Source: Lutibacter sp. Hel_I_33_5 (GTDB lineage: Bacteria; Bacteroidota; Bacteroidia; Flavobacteriales; Flavobacteriaceae). Taken from it: DNA of 64,000 nt. The stretch covers positions 2,705,501 to 2,769,500 of the forward strand of contig NZ_VISM01000001.1 of the NCBI RefSeq assembly GCF_007827455.1, given 5' to 3'. Both the position numbers and the translations under genes were made by a program. Shown here one piece after another: positions 18,330 through 27,610 of the stretch (position 1 is the stretch's first letter; every line of letters begins with the position of its first letter). Under the pieces are notes generated by a model. The model made no database searches. It saw nothing but the letters and a program-made list of their open reading frames with translations, and had not been told where the DNA came from.

Positions 18330-21300
18330 ATGAAAGTAAAATTTTTTCTATTACTGATGATTTTGTTTATAAATGCATCAGTATTAGCGCAAGAAAAGAC
18401 TATATCTGGAACCGTAACAGATAAGTCAGAACCTTTACCTGGTGTTAGTGTACTAATTAAAGGTACTAATCAAGGAACAGAAACAGATTTTGATGGAAAA
18501 TATCAGATCAACGCAAAAAATGGCGATATCCTTGTTTTTAGATATCTAAGTTTTAATACCGTAGAAAGAACTGTAGGGTTATCAAGTAGTATTAATGTTT
18601 CAATGACTGAAAATAATACAGTTCTAGACGAAATTGTTGTTGTAGGATATGGTACACAAAGCAAAAGAAAATTAACCGATAATGTAGTTAAATTAAGTTC
18701 TAAAGATATTGATGGCATTCCTACACCCAATGTTTTTAACACAATTTCTGGTAAAGCTGCAGGTGTACAAGTGAATCAAACTAATGGTAAAGTAGAAGGA
18801 GGGCTTAATTTTAGAATTAGAGGTCAATCAAGTATTTCTGCAGGTACAAATCCTTTATTTGTGCTAGATGGTATTCCTTTAATTAGTGACGATGAATCTA
18901 ATAATGGTGCACCAACAAATCCATTATTAACTTTAAGTCCAAATGAAATTGAATCTATAGATATTTTAAAAGATGCATCATCTGCAGCAATTTATGGAGC
19001 AAGAGGTGCAAATGGTGTTGTAATAATTACAACTAAACAGGGTAAATCTGGAAAAGCAAAACTTAATGTTAATTTATCTAATGGTTTTAGTTCTCCAGCA
19101 GGTAGTAGAGATTGGTTAAATGCAGATCAATATATAGAATTGTTTACAGAAGCAGCTGCAAATGGCTTGGCTTTTGGTGGTTGGCCTGGACCAGGTTTTG
19201 TTGAAGGCAGGTTTGATAGGTATTCTAATGGAACATGGAAAGAAAGAACCTACGACACAGATTGGGAAAGTCTAGCGTTGGTTAAAGGACATACTAGAGA
19301 CTATGATTTTTCATTATCTGGAGGTAATGCAAAAACTACTTATTTTTTCTCTGGAGCATACAATGATACTAAAGGTATAGTAAGAGGTAATGAATTAAAT
19401 AGAGTAAATGCTCGTTTAAACATTAAACATCAACTTTCTAAAAGGTTATCTACAGGAATGAATATGTCATTCTCAATAACAAATATTGATAGAATTGCTA
19501 ATGATAATGCATTTGTTACACCATTACAAGCAATTGCACAATCGCCAATATCTCCGGCATTTGTAGATGGAGAGCCATTTGCAGGAACTGTGTATGCAAA
19601 TTTCCTATTACAAGATAAACACTCATTTTTTAATACAAAAATTAGAAGAGTGACAGGTAAAGTATTTGGAAAACTAGAAATTCTACCAGAATTATCTTTT
19701 AATTCTGATTTAGCATATGATTTATATGATCAAACTGAAAATAGTTTTACTGGTAGATTAGCACCATTCCAATCAACAAATGGACAAGCTTTTGCTTCTG
19801 ATGTTTTAACAGAGAACTTTATCTATAGTAACTATTTTACTTTTAATAAAGAATTTGGTGTTGATAATGATTTAAGTGTTGTAGGAGGAATGGAATTAAC
19901 AAAAAGTAGAAGGCGTTTTAGTAGTGTTACTGGAACTCAATTCCCAACAGATGATTTTCAAACAATTAATAGTGCGGCAGAAATTACTGTAGGTCAAGGT
20001 AGTTTAACAGCCTATTCTTTTGTTGGATATTTCTTAAGAGCAACTTTTTCGTTAAAAGATCGATATTTCTTAAAAGCAAGTATAAGAAGAGATGGTTCTT
20101 CTAGGTTTGGTAAGGATAGTAGATTTGGAACTTTCCCCGCGGTTTCTGCTGGTTGGATTGTTTCTAATGAAGATTTTTTAGCTAATAATGATATTGTGTC
20201 ATTTTTAAAATTAAGAGCAAGTTGGGGTAGAGTTGGAAATGCAGAAATTGGAAACTTTCCATCAAGAGGACTTTTTCAAGGAGTATCATATAATCAAAAG
20301 CCAGGTTTAGCGCCAACACAACCTTCTAATAAAGAATTAAGTTGGGAGTCTTCAGAACAAACTGATGTTGCATTAGAGTTTGGTTTTTTAGATGGAAGAA
20401 TATCTGGGGAAGTTGCATATTATGAAAAAAATACAGATGATTTATTACTAAATGTGCCATTACCAGGAAGTTCTGGTGTACCAGATGTTTTGGGATTGCC
20501 AGGAGGAATAAATAAAAATATTGGAGAAATAACAAACAAAGGTTTAGAATTTACCTTACAGACTAAGAATATTCAAACAGAAAATTTTAGTTGGTCAACT
20601 AATTTAAATTTAGGACAGAATAATAATAAAATAAAATCTCTACCTAATAAAAATGACATTATAGCAGGGCAAAATATTTTAAGAGAAGGAGAAGTAATTA
20701 ATGCATTTTATTTAATAGAATATGCAGGAGTTGATTCTACTAATGGAGATGCTTTGTATTATAAAAATACAGATACTAATGGTGTGTTAGATAAATCTAC
20801 CACAAATGACCCGAATTTGGCAAGTAGAATTGTTACAGGTAACCCTTTCCCTACATTAGTAGGAGGGTTAACTAATACATTAACGTATAAGAAATTTGAT
20901 TTAAATTTCACTTTACAAGGAGAATGGGGTGCAAGTATTTATAATGGAGCAGGTCGTTTTCAATCTACAAGTGCTTCTTGGTTTGATAATCAGACAGTAG
21001 ATCAATTAAATAGATGGCAAAAACCTGGAGATATCACAGATGTGCCTCAAGCTAGATTAGGATATACAAATGGTGCAGGTCATTCAACAAGATTTTTGCA
21101 AGAGTCCGATTTTATTAGGCTTAGAAATGTCACTTTAGGATATAATATTCCTAAAAGTTTAACACAGAAATCAGGTATACAAAACATCAGATTATATTTA
21201 AGTGGATTTAATTTATTGACAATTACAGATTATGATGGTTATGATCCAGAAACAAGAAGTGATGCAGGTGGAGTTGGACAGATATTTTATTCTGCACCAG

Positions 21301-21341
21301 CCGCAAAGACTTATTCTGTAGGTGTAAATATCACATTTTAA
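18330..21341 (+). CDS. SusC/RagA family TonB-linked outer membrane protein
   Basis: 1003 residues. After a signal peptide (ASVLAQ) comes the CarboxypepD_reg domain (ISGTVTDKSEPLPGVSVLIK, about 25-100), the plug domain (about 105-235, with GANGVVIITTKQGKSG), and a 22-strand type beta-barrel ending in aromatic YSVGVNITF. SusC proteins import oligosaccharides or peptides across the outer membrane, energised by TonB, with SusD as the lid. The SusD gene follows after 18 nt. No glycosidase or peptidase is adjacent, so the substrate cannot be predicted from context. Confidence 0.95.
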   Translation: MKVKFFLLLMILFINASVLAQEKTISGTVTDKSEPLPGVSVLIKGTNQGTETDFDGKYQINAKNGDILVFRYLSFNTVERTVGLSSSINVSMTENNTVLDEIVVVGYGTQSKRKLTDNVVKLSSKDIDGIPTPNVFNTISGKAAGVQVNQTNGKVEGGLNFRIRGQSSISAGTNPLFVLDGIPLISDDESNNGAPTNPLLTLSPNEIESIDILKDASSAAIYGARGANGVVIITTKQGKSGKAKLNVNLSNGFSSPAGSRDWLNADQYIELFTEAAANGLAFGGWPGPGFVEGRFDRYSNGTWKERTYDTDWESLALVKGHTRDYDFSLSGGNAKTTYFFSGAYNDTKGIVRGNELNRVNARLNIKHQLSKRLSTGMNMSFSITNIDRIANDNAFVTPLQAIAQSPISPAFVDGEPFAGTVYANFLLQDKHSFFNTKIRRVTGKVFGKLEILPELSFNSDLAYDLYDQTENSFTGRLAPFQSTNGQAFASDVLTENFIYSNYFTFNKEFGVDNDLSVVGGMELTKSRRRFSSVTGTQFPTDDFQTINSAAEITVGQGSLTAYSFVGYFLRATFSLKDRYFLKASIRRDGSSRFGKDSRFGTFPAVSAGWIVSNEDFLANNDIVSFLKLRASWGRVGNAEIGNFPSRGLFQGVSYNQKPGLAPTQPSNKELSWESSEQTDVALEFGFLDGRISGEVAYYEKNTDDLLLNVPLPGSSGVPDVLGLPGGINKNIGEITNKGLEFTLQTKNIQTENFSWSTNLNLGQNNNKIKSLPNKNDIIAGQNILREGEVINAFYLIEYAGVDSTNGDALYYKNTDTNGVLDKSTTNDPNLASRIVTGNPFPTLVGGLTNTLTYKKFDLNFTLQGEWGASIYNGAGRFQSTSASWFDNQTVDQLNRWQKPGDITDVPQARLGYTNGAGHSTRFLQESDFIRLRNVTLGYNIPKSLTQKSGIQNIRLYLSGFNLLTITDYDGYDPETRSDAGGVGQIFYSAPAAKTYSVGVNITF

Positions 21342-21359
21342 CTATAAAATTTAAAAGAA

Positions 21360-22715
21360 ATGAAAACATTAAAATATATTTTACTAATTGTTTTAACAGC
21401 TATAGGAATTAGTTGTGAAAATGACTTAAATATTGAGCCAGCTCAGAGTATTTCAACAGAAACAGCTTTATCTTCAGAAGATAATATCATTAATATTCTA
21501 ATTGGAGCTTATGATGAAGCAGGACAAGGACCTACATTTGGAGGTCAAACTCAAATCATAGCAGATTTATTAGGTAATTCTGGACAAGTGGGTTGGGGAG
21601 GATCATTTATAGATCCTAGACAATTAAACAACAAAAGCATTTTAACAAATAATGTATTTGTTAGAGATCTTTGGTATAATTCTTACGAAATTATTAATCA
21701 ATCAAATTTAGTGATTGATAATATTAGTTTAGTAACTAGTGGGAAAGCGAATCAAGTAGAAGGGGAGGCTAAATTTTTAAGAGCCTTGTCTTATTTTGAT
21801 TTAGTTCGTTTGTTTGGTAAGCAATATACAGCAGGAGGAGCAAATAGTCAGTTAGGAGTTCCTTTGCAATTAAAAGGGATTATAGAGTATGCAGAAGATT
21901 TGTCTATCGCAAGAAATACGGTAGAAGAGGTGTATACGCAAATTATTAATGATTTAAATGAAGCCTATAATAAATTGCCTGCTTCAAACAGTTATTTTGT
22001 CGATAAATATGCTGCAAAAGCACTTTTATCAAGAGTATATTTACAACAAGGAGCTTATGCGAATGCAAGAGATGCAGCACATGATGTTTTACAAAGTAGT
22101 GGTCATAGTTTAACTCCTACTTTTGCAGGTGCATTTAATAATAATGTTGATAGTTCTGAAGATATTTTTGCTTTTCAAGTTACCAGTCAGACTGGCGCGC
22201 AGCAATTAATTAATTTTTATGCTTCGCAAGCTAACGGAGGAAGACAAGGAGATATTACTATTCAGCCAGGTTATTTAGCTCTTTTTGATGATGTAGCTAA
22301 TGATATTAGAGATAATTTTAACTATGTGAGTCCAGATAATGGCGAAGATTTGACGTCAAAATATACAAACCAATTTGCTAATATTTCTATGTTTAGAATT
22401 GCAGAAATGCACCTCATAAGAGCAGAAGCTAACTTTAGAGAAGGAAGTTCATTAGGTTTAGCACCTTTAGTAGAAATAAACACATTAAGAGCAAGATCAT
22501 CAGCATCTCCTTTGGGAGCAGTCACTTTGGCGTTAATACTTAATGAAAGAGAACTAGAATTAGCTTTTGAAGGCTTCTTTTTACATGATTATAAGAGAAC
22601 GCAACGTACAGTTGCTGGAATTTCTTTTGATAGCGATAGTTTAGTGCTTCCGATTCCAGATTTAGAAATGGATACCAATTCTAAAATGGTACAAAACCCC
22701 GGGTATACAAATTAA
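21360..22715 (+). CDS. RagB/SusD family nutrient-binding outer membrane lipoprotein
   Basis: 451 residues. The lipobox is GISCEND (Cys20). SusD features are the N-terminal helical pairs with TPR-like spacing (VEGEAKFLRALSYFDLVRLF, AAKALLSRVYLQQGAY) and the C-terminal region FRIAEMHLIRAEANFREGS followed by LNERELELAFEG. It forms the surface lid over the SusC barrel and captures substrate. It is slightly short for the family (often 480-600), which is common for peptide-type or small-ligand systems. It is the last gene of the unit, ended by the hairpin at 22739. Confidence 0.94.
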   Translation: MKTLKYILLIVLTAIGISCENDLNIEPAQSISTETALSSEDNIINILIGAYDEAGQGPTFGGQTQIIADLLGNSGQVGWGGSFIDPRQLNNKSILTNNVFVRDLWYNSYEIINQSNLVIDNISLVTSGKANQVEGEAKFLRALSYFDLVRLFGKQYTAGGANSQLGVPLQLKGIIEYAEDLSIARNTVEEVYTQIINDLNEAYNKLPASNSYFVDKYAAKALLSRVYLQQGAYANARDAAHDVLQSSGHSLTPTFAGAFNNNVDSSEDIFAFQVTSQTGAQQLINFYASQANGGRQGDITIQPGYLALFDDVANDIRDNFNYVSPDNGEDLTSKYTNQFANISMFRIAEMHLIRAEANFREGSSLGLAPLVEINTLRARSSASPLGAVTLALILNERELELAFEGFFLHDYKRTQRTVAGISFDSDSLVLPIPDLEMDTNSKMVQNPGYTN

Positions 22716-22738
22716 ATTGCTTTTTTGAATTAACATTT

Positions 22739-22775
22739 AAAAGATCAGAAGATATTTTCTTCTGGTCTTTTTTTT
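22739..22775. terminator. Bidirectional terminator between susD and pyrF
   Basis: Arms AGATCAGAAGA and TCTTCTGGTCT pair with one wobble or mismatch and are flanked by A and T runs, so it can serve both converging genes. Confidence 0.8.
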
Positions 22776-23583
22776 ATAAAAGAGCGCTCATTTGTTTTTG
22801 CAATTCTTCAGCTTTCTTTGCAGCTGCATCTGCAAAATCAGTATCTTTTGAAGCATAAATAATTCCTCTAGAAGAATTAATCAATAATCCAACAGTATCG
22901 GTCATTCCATATTTACAAACATCTTGTAAACTTCCTCCTTGTGCGCCCACACCAGGAACTAATAAAAAAGAATCTGGAATAATTTTTCTGATATCTGCTA
23001 AATATTCTGCTTTAGTAGCGCCAACAACATACATTAGGTTTTCTGAGTTTTTCCAACTTTTAGAAGTCTCTAAAACCTGTTTGTACAATTCTGTATTGTC
23101 AAGTTGTTTTGTTTGAAAATCGTAAGCACCTTGATTTGATGTTAGTGCTAATAAAATAGTGTGTTTATTTTCAAAAGCTAGAAAAGGTTCAACAGAATCT
23201 TTACCCATATAAGGTGCAACGGTAACAGAATCGAATGCTAAATCTTCAAAAAAAGCTTTTGCATACATGGTAGAGGTATTTCCAATATCTCCACGCTTTG
23301 CATCTGCAATTGTAAAAATCTCTGGATGCTTTTCATTTAAATACCTAATGGTTTTTTCTAAGGCTTTCCATCCTTTAATTCCATAGGCTTCATAAAAAGC
23401 CGTGTTAGGTTTGTAAGCAACACATAAATGATGCGTAGCATCAATAATTGCTTTGTTAAATTCAAATATTGGGTCTTCTAAGGCTAATAAATGCGGTGGA
23501 ATTTTATCTAAATCAACATCTAAACCAATGCTTAGAAAAGATTTTTTCTTTCTAATTTCGGTAACCAATTGCTGTGTTGTCAT
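22774..23583 (-). CDS. pyrF: Orotidine 5'-phosphate decarboxylase
   Basis: 269 residues. It catalyses the last step of UMP synthesis, OMP to UMP plus CO2. The active-site motif is seen as [19 protein letters not shown] (Lys and Asp residues near 94-98), typical of the longer type-2 form of about 270 residues. [13 protein letters not shown] at the N-terminus and [11 protein letters not shown] with [12 protein letters not shown] near the C-terminus bind the phosphate. It is transcribed alone, divergently from the ABC permease. The other pyrimidine genes in the window, pyrR and pyrB, lie at 41.6 kb. Confidence 0.95.
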   Translation of the reverse strand: MTTQQLVTEIRKKKSFLSIGLDVDLDKIPPHLLALEDPIFEFNKAIIDATHHLCVAYKPNTAFYEAYGIKGWKALEKTIRYLNEKHPEIFTIADAKRGDIGNTSTMYAKAFFEDLAFDSVTVAPYMGKDSVEPFLAFENKHTILLALTSNQGAYDFQTKQLDNTELYKQVLETSKSWKNSENLMYVVGATKAEYLADIRKIIPDSFLLVPGVGAQGGSLQDVCKYGMTDTVGLLINSSRGIIYASKDTDFADAAAKKAEELQKQMSALL

Positions 23584-23603
23584 GTCAAGAATTAAAAGTT
23601 ATG

Positions 23604-23611
23604 CAAAGGTA
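23604..23611 (-). promoter_or_regulatory. -7 box (TAccTTTG) for pyrF
   Basis: On the minus strand TACCTTTG matches TAnnTTTG and lies about 20 nt before the pyrF ATG at 23583. Confidence 0.6.
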
Positions 23612-23632
23612 AGTATTTTTAAGACTTTCGGT

Positions 23633-23640
23633 TATCTTTG
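23633..23640 (+). promoter_or_regulatory. -7 box (TAtcTTTG) for the ABC permease gene
   Basis: TATCTTTG lies 6 nt before the ATG at 23647, giving an almost leaderless transcript. It forms a divergent pair with the pyrF box. Confidence 0.6.
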
Positions 23641-23646
23641 TTTTAA

Positions 23647-24723
23647 ATGATTCAGTATTTTCTTAACAAAATTTTCTACGGATTTTTAACGCTGTTTGGT
23701 GTGATAACGGTAATTTTCTTTCTATTTAATATTTTACCAGGAGATCCAGCACGTATGATGTTAGATCAACGAGAAGATGCAGCGCAATTAGAAATCATTA
23801 GAAAAAAATATGGTTTCGATCAGCCAGTTTTTACACAATACTTGTATTATTTAAATGATGTTTCACCAATTTCATTTCATTCTAATACAAGTGATAATTA
23901 CACTTATTTATCAGAAAATAAATATACCTACACTAAACTATTTTCAATAGGCAATAGAACCACGGTTATTAAATACCCGTATTTGCGACAATCGTTTCAG
24001 AAAAGTGGAAAAAAAGTATCTGAAGTAATTTCAGAAACATTACCCAATACAGCAGTTTTAGCATTGTTTTCAATACTAATTGCGATTGTATTAGGAATCT
24101 TTTTCGGCATTATCTCAGCCTTAAAAAAAGATACGGTCTTCGATAGCGTTATTGCTGTAATTAGCACGTTTGGAATGAGTGTTCCGTCCTTTTTCTCGGC
24201 TATTTTATTCGCTTGGTTCTTTGGATTTGTTTTGCATGAATATACCCATTTAGAAATGACAGGGAGTTTGTATGTAGTCGATAATTTTGGAGAAGGAAGT
24301 TATATTCAATGGAAAAACTTATTGCTTCCAGCAGTTGTTTTAGGTATTAGGCCCTTAGCAGTTGTTATACAATTAACTCGTAATTCTTTGCTCGAAATTT
24401 TAACGCAAGATTATGTAAGAACCGCAAAGGCAAAAGGACTAAGTATGTATAATGTTGTAAAAAGACATGCGTTAAAAAATGCCTTGAATCCAGTAGTTAC
24501 AGCAATTTCTGGTTGGTTTGCATCGATGTTAGCAGGGGCAGTTTTTGTTGAATATATTTTTAACTGGAACGGTTTGGGTAAAGAAATTGTAAACGCATTA
24601 AATACGCTAGATTTACCTGTAATCATGGGAAGTGTTTTGGTAATAGCAACATTGTTTATATTAATTAATATTCTAGTTGATGTTATCTATAGTTGGTTAG
24701 ATCCTAGAATTCGTTTAGAATAA
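23647..24723 (+). CDS. DppB-like ABC transporter permease
   Basis: 358 residues. The N-terminal signature of DppB/OppB permeases (FGVITVIFFLFNILPGDPAR) is followed by a periplasmic loop of about 90 residues and five more transmembrane helices. The cytoplasmic EAA loop is seen in DYVRTAKAKGLSMYNVVKRH. The family forms the membrane channel of peptide importers with a DppC partner, ATPases and a binding protein. None of these is nearby, so this permease must pair with subunits encoded elsewhere. The next gene begins 4 nt downstream and encodes a thioredoxin-like lipoprotein. Confidence 0.92.
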   Translation: MIQYFLNKIFYGFLTLFGVITVIFFLFNILPGDPARMMLDQREDAAQLEIIRKKYGFDQPVFTQYLYYLNDVSPISFHSNTSDNYTYLSENKYTYTKLFSIGNRTTVIKYPYLRQSFQKSGKKVSEVISETLPNTAVLALFSILIAIVLGIFFGIISALKKDTVFDSVIAVISTFGMSVPSFFSAILFAWFFGFVLHEYTHLEMTGSLYVVDNFGEGSYIQWKNLLLPAVVLGIRPLAVVIQLTRNSLLEILTQDYVRTAKAKGLSMYNVVKRHALKNALNPVVTAISGWFASMLAGAVFVEYIFNWNGLGKEIVNALNTLDLPVIMGSVLVIATLFILINILVDVIYSWLDPRIRLE

Positions 24724-24726
24724 AAA

Positions 24727-25209
24727 ATGAAAAAAATACTTTTACTACTGCTTGTTGTTTTTGCAAGCTGCGAAACGCCTACTCAATTTTCTGACATTGC
24801 TTTACAAGATACCGTGGTTACATTGCAAGATGAAACGGTAACCTTTATAGAAGTGCTTCATAAATATAAAGGGAAAAAAATATTGATTGATGTTTGGGCT
24901 TCTTGGTGTGGTGATTGTATAAAATCGTTACCAAGAACTAAAGAATTACAGCAAGAATTTCCAGAAGCTGTGTTTTTATTTTTATCGGTTGATAAAAACA
25001 ATAAAGCTTGGAAAAACGGAATTAAAAGATTTCGAATATCTGGTGAGCATTATAATTTACCTAAAGGAATGAAAAAAGGTGATTTAGTAGATTTTTTAGG
25101 ATTAAGATGGATCCCTAGATATCTTGTAATCAATGAAAACGGTTTCGTAGATTTATTTAAAGCAACCAAAGCTAGCGACTCAAATATAGTGGAAGCCTTA
25201 AAAAAATAA
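24727..25209 (+). CDS. TlpA-like thioredoxin lipoprotein
   Basis: 160 residues. The lipobox FASCE (Cys15) indicates a membrane-anchored lipoprotein. The thioredoxin fold has the active-site motif WASWCGDC (Cys61 and Cys64) and the cis-proline region LRWIPRYLVINENG. CGDC rather than CPPC or CGPC suggests a different redox potential from typical TlpA proteins. It probably reduces or exchanges disulphides in the periplasm. It is coupled to the ABC permease (4-nt gap); the functional connection is unknown. Confidence 0.9.
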   Translation: MKKILLLLLVVFASCETPTQFSDIALQDTVVTLQDETVTFIEVLHKYKGKKILIDVWASWCGDCIKSLPRTKELQQEFPEAVFLFLSVDKNNKAWKNGIKRFRISGEHYNLPKGMKKGDLVDFLGLRWIPRYLVINENGFVDLFKATKASDSNIVEALKK

Positions 25210-25211
25210 CT

Positions 25212-25219
25212 TATTTTTG
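25212..25219 (+). promoter_or_regulatory. -7 box (TAttTTTG) for tpiA
   Basis: TATTTTTG starts just after the thioredoxin stop codon, 42 nt before the tpiA ATG. Confidence 0.5.
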
Positions 25220-25261
25220 TGCTTTAAATATTGATATAAAAAACAACTAAAGTACTTTATA

Positions 25262-26020
25262 ATGAGACAAAAAATAGTAGCTGGTAACTGGAAAATGAAT
25301 AATGATAAAGATGCCACTAAAAAGTTGATCAAACAACTAAGAAAATCAACCAAGAAATTATCACTTAAAAATACTAGAGTTATTGTAGCTCCTACTTTTG
25401 TTAATCTTTCTGCTGCTATAAAAAGAGCAAAAAAATCTAAAATAGAAGTTGTAGCACAAAATATGCATCAAGCTAAAAATGGTGCTTTTACTGGAGAAAT
25501 TTCTGCTGAGATGTTAAAATCTATCGGTGTAAAAACAGTTATTTTAGGACATTCTGAAAGAAGAACATACTTTGGTGAAACAGATGCTTTACTTGCAGAA
25601 AAAGTAAATGCAGTTTTAGAAAACAAGTTAGAAACTATTTTTTGTTTCGGTGAATTATTAGAAGATAGAAAGTCTGAAAATCATTTTGCTGTTGTAGAAA
25701 GTCAATTAAAAAATGGATTATTTCATTTAGAAGCATCTGCTTGGAAACATATTGTTTTAGCGTACGAACCAGTTTGGGCTATTGGTACTGGAGAAACTGC
25801 AAGTCCAGAACAAGCACAAGAAATGCACGCTTTTATAAGAAGTATTATAGAAAAGCAATACAATAAAGATGTTGCCGATAATGTATCTATCTTATATGGT
25901 GGAAGTGTAAAACCAGCTAATGCAGAAGAGATTTTTTCTAAGCCAGATGTAGATGGAGGTTTAATTGGTGGTGCAGCATTAAAAGCAGAAGATTTTACCG
26001 CAATTATAAAAGCAATATAA
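25262..26020 (+). CDS. tpiA: Triosephosphate isomerase
   Basis: 252 residues. It interconverts dihydroxyacetone phosphate and glyceraldehyde 3-phosphate. Catalytic residues are visible: Lys11 in NWKMN, His97 in LGHSERR, and Glu169 in YEPVWAIGTG; the phosphate-binding SILYGGSVKP and GLIGGAAL loops are present. Length and spacing are normal. It has its own promoter box and a strong terminator at 26064, which runs into the prmA start. Confidence 0.97.
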   Translation: MRQKIVAGNWKMNNDKDATKKLIKQLRKSTKKLSLKNTRVIVAPTFVNLSAAIKRAKKSKIEVVAQNMHQAKNGAFTGEISAEMLKSIGVKTVILGHSERRTYFGETDALLAEKVNAVLENKLETIFCFGELLEDRKSENHFAVVESQLKNGLFHLEASAWKHIVLAYEPVWAIGTGETASPEQAQEMHAFIRSIIEKQYNKDVADNVSILYGGSVKPANAEEIFSKPDVDGGLIGGAALKAEDFTAIIKAI

Positions 26021-26056
26021 AGGAAGTTAAATTGTATTAATTCCTTAGAAAACTAA

Positions 26057-26064
26057 TAAATTTG
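26057..26064 (+). promoter_or_regulatory. -7 box (TAaaTTTG) for prmA
   Basis: TAAATTTG directly abuts the left arm of the tpiA terminator. A transcript starting about 6 nt downstream would lack part of that arm. Confidence 0.5.
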
Positions 26065-26098
26065 CATCAAGATTTTAAAAATCTTGATGCATTTTTTT
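26064..26098 (+). terminator. tpiA terminator abutting the prmA start codon
   Basis: A perfect 12-bp stem GCATCAAGATTT / AAATCTTGATGC with a 3-nt loop is followed by ATTTTTTT. The next base begins the prmA ATG at 26099. Confidence 0.85.
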
Positions 26099-26935
26099 AT
26101 GGATAATATTTATATAGAATATAATTTTACAGTGACACCTAAAGAACCAGCTACTGAAATTCTAATTGCAGAATTAGGAGCTGTTGGTTTTGAAAGTTTT
26201 GTTGAAAACGATAATGGAGTAACTGCTTTCATTCAGAAAAATGATTGGAACTCAACTATTTTAAACGATTTATTTATTTTAAATTCAGAAGATTTTACCA
26301 TAGAATATAATCATAATGAGGTAGCGCAGACTAATTGGAATGAAGAATGGGAAAAGAATTTTTCTCCAATTCAGGTTGACGATTTAGTGAGTATTCGCGC
26401 ACCATTTCATGAAAATCCTAATCTGAAATACGATATTGTTATTGAACCAAAAATGAGTTTTGGTACGGGACATCATGAAACTACACACATGATGGTACAA
26501 CATTTATTGCAAATAGATGTAACTGATAAGAAGGTATTAGATATGGGTTGCGGAACGGGTATTCTGGCAATTTTTGCAGAAATGAGAGGTGCAAATCCTA
26601 TCGATGCCATAGATATAGATACTTGGTGCTATGAGAACTCGATAGAAAATGTTGCTCGAAATAAGTGTAAATATATTTTGGTGTACGAAGGAGACTCATC
26701 GTTATTAATCAATAAGAAATACGATCTAATCATAGCAAACATCAATAGGAATATCTTATTGATGGATATGAAAATATATACCAACTGTTTAAATGATAAA
26801 GGCGTTTTATTATTAAGTGGGTTCTATCAAGAAGATATTCCACTTATAGATGAAGAAGTTTCTAAATACGATTTGGAATTAGAAACCGTTATTGAAAGAA
26901 ATAACTGGGTAGCGTTAAAATTTAATAAGAAGTAA
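26099..26935 (+). CDS. prmA: Ribosomal protein L11 methyltransferase
   Basis: 278 residues from the ATG at 26099; upstream in-frame TTG (26084) and ATG (26087) lie inside the tpiA terminator hairpin and are unlikely starts. PrmA trimethylates amino groups of ribosomal protein L11 with S-adenosylmethionine. The signatures are PKMSFGTGHHETTHMM, the SAM-binding VLDMGCGTGILAIFA, and the post-I region DLIIANINRNILLMDM, which holds the N-x-N substrate loop. The clpS gene follows after 23 nt. Confidence 0.95.
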   Translation: MDNIYIEYNFTVTPKEPATEILIAELGAVGFESFVENDNGVTAFIQKNDWNSTILNDLFILNSEDFTIEYNHNEVAQTNWNEEWEKNFSPIQVDDLVSIRAPFHENPNLKYDIVIEPKMSFGTGHHETTHMMVQHLLQIDVTDKKVLDMGCGTGILAIFAEMRGANPIDAIDIDTWCYENSIENVARNKCKYILVYEGDSSLLINKKYDLIIANINRNILLMDMKIYTNCLNDKGVLLLSGFYQEDIPLIDEEVSKYDLELETVIERNNWVALKFNKK

Positions 26936-26958
26936 AAAAATATTTTTACATTAGCAAG

Positions 26959-27234
26959 ATGAGTACAAAAGAAAAAATACAAGAAGAAGTTGATGTTTTA
27001 GAAAAAGAAGTCTTTCAACACGAAATTGTTTTACACAATGATGAAGTAAATACTTTTGATTTTGTTATTGATTCTTTAATGGATGTTTGCGAGCATACTT
27101 TAGAGCAAGCAGAGCAATGTACCATATTAGTTCATTATAAAGGTAAATGCACGGTTAAATCTGGTGAGTATAAAGATTTAGAGCCAAGATGCTCTAAGTT
27201 ATTACAGCTTGGTTTATCTGCAGAACTCGTTTAA
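26959..27234 (+). CDS. clpS: ATP-dependent Clp protease adaptor ClpS
   Basis: 91 residues. ClpS binds the N-domain of ClpA-type unfoldases and delivers N-degron substrates. The core is VLHNDEVNTFDFVIDSLMDV, with the hydrophobic N-degron pocket residues Asn and Asp followed by the helix, and HTLEQAEQCTILVHYKGKC. The short acidic N-terminal extension of about 20 residues is usual. It lies between prmA and a 90-residue gene that starts on the base after its stop codon. Confidence 0.93.
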   Translation: MSTKEKIQEEVDVLEKEVFQHEIVLHNDEVNTFDFVIDSLMDVCEHTLEQAEQCTILVHYKGKCTVKSGEYKDLEPRCSKLLQLGLSAELV

Positions 27235-27507
27235 ATGGAGAACGTATTTAAATATTACGAGTTTTCCGACTTCAAAAAAGACGAATCTGATTCGTTTTCT
27301 AATAATGAAATAAGTTTTACTGAATTAAATTCGACTCATTTTTTAATTTTTGAAAAAAATAATGATACTTATACATTATATGTTTCAAAATATTCTTCTA
27401 AAAACGATATTGGCGTTAAATCACCAGAAATACTAGAGTTGTTAGTAGAAAACTACGATAAGAGTATTCCCGAACATCGTGTAATTTTAAGGCGATATCT
27501 TGAATAA
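27235..27507 (+). CDS. Hypothetical protein translated directly after clpS
   Basis: 90 residues; no family recognised. The ATG follows the clpS TAA without a gap, so translational coupling is likely. The sequence is soluble, acidic and rich in Ser, Asp and Tyr (KKDESDSFSNNEISFTELNS, YTLYVSKYSSKNDIG) with a mixed alpha/beta character and no catalytic motif. A role in proteolysis with ClpS is only suggested by position. Confidence 0.65.
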   Translation: MENVFKYYEFSDFKKDESDSFSNNEISFTELNSTHFLIFEKNNDTYTLYVSKYSSKNDIGVKSPEILELLVENYDKSIPEHRVILRRYLE

Positions 27508-27610
27508 AGTGTAGTTCGTCGAAAACCTTCCCAACCTTTTTTAAGTTTTTTTTTAATTTGTAGTGACTTTAAGAAATAATTAGGGTCATATAAATAGAAA
27601 GAAACAAAAA

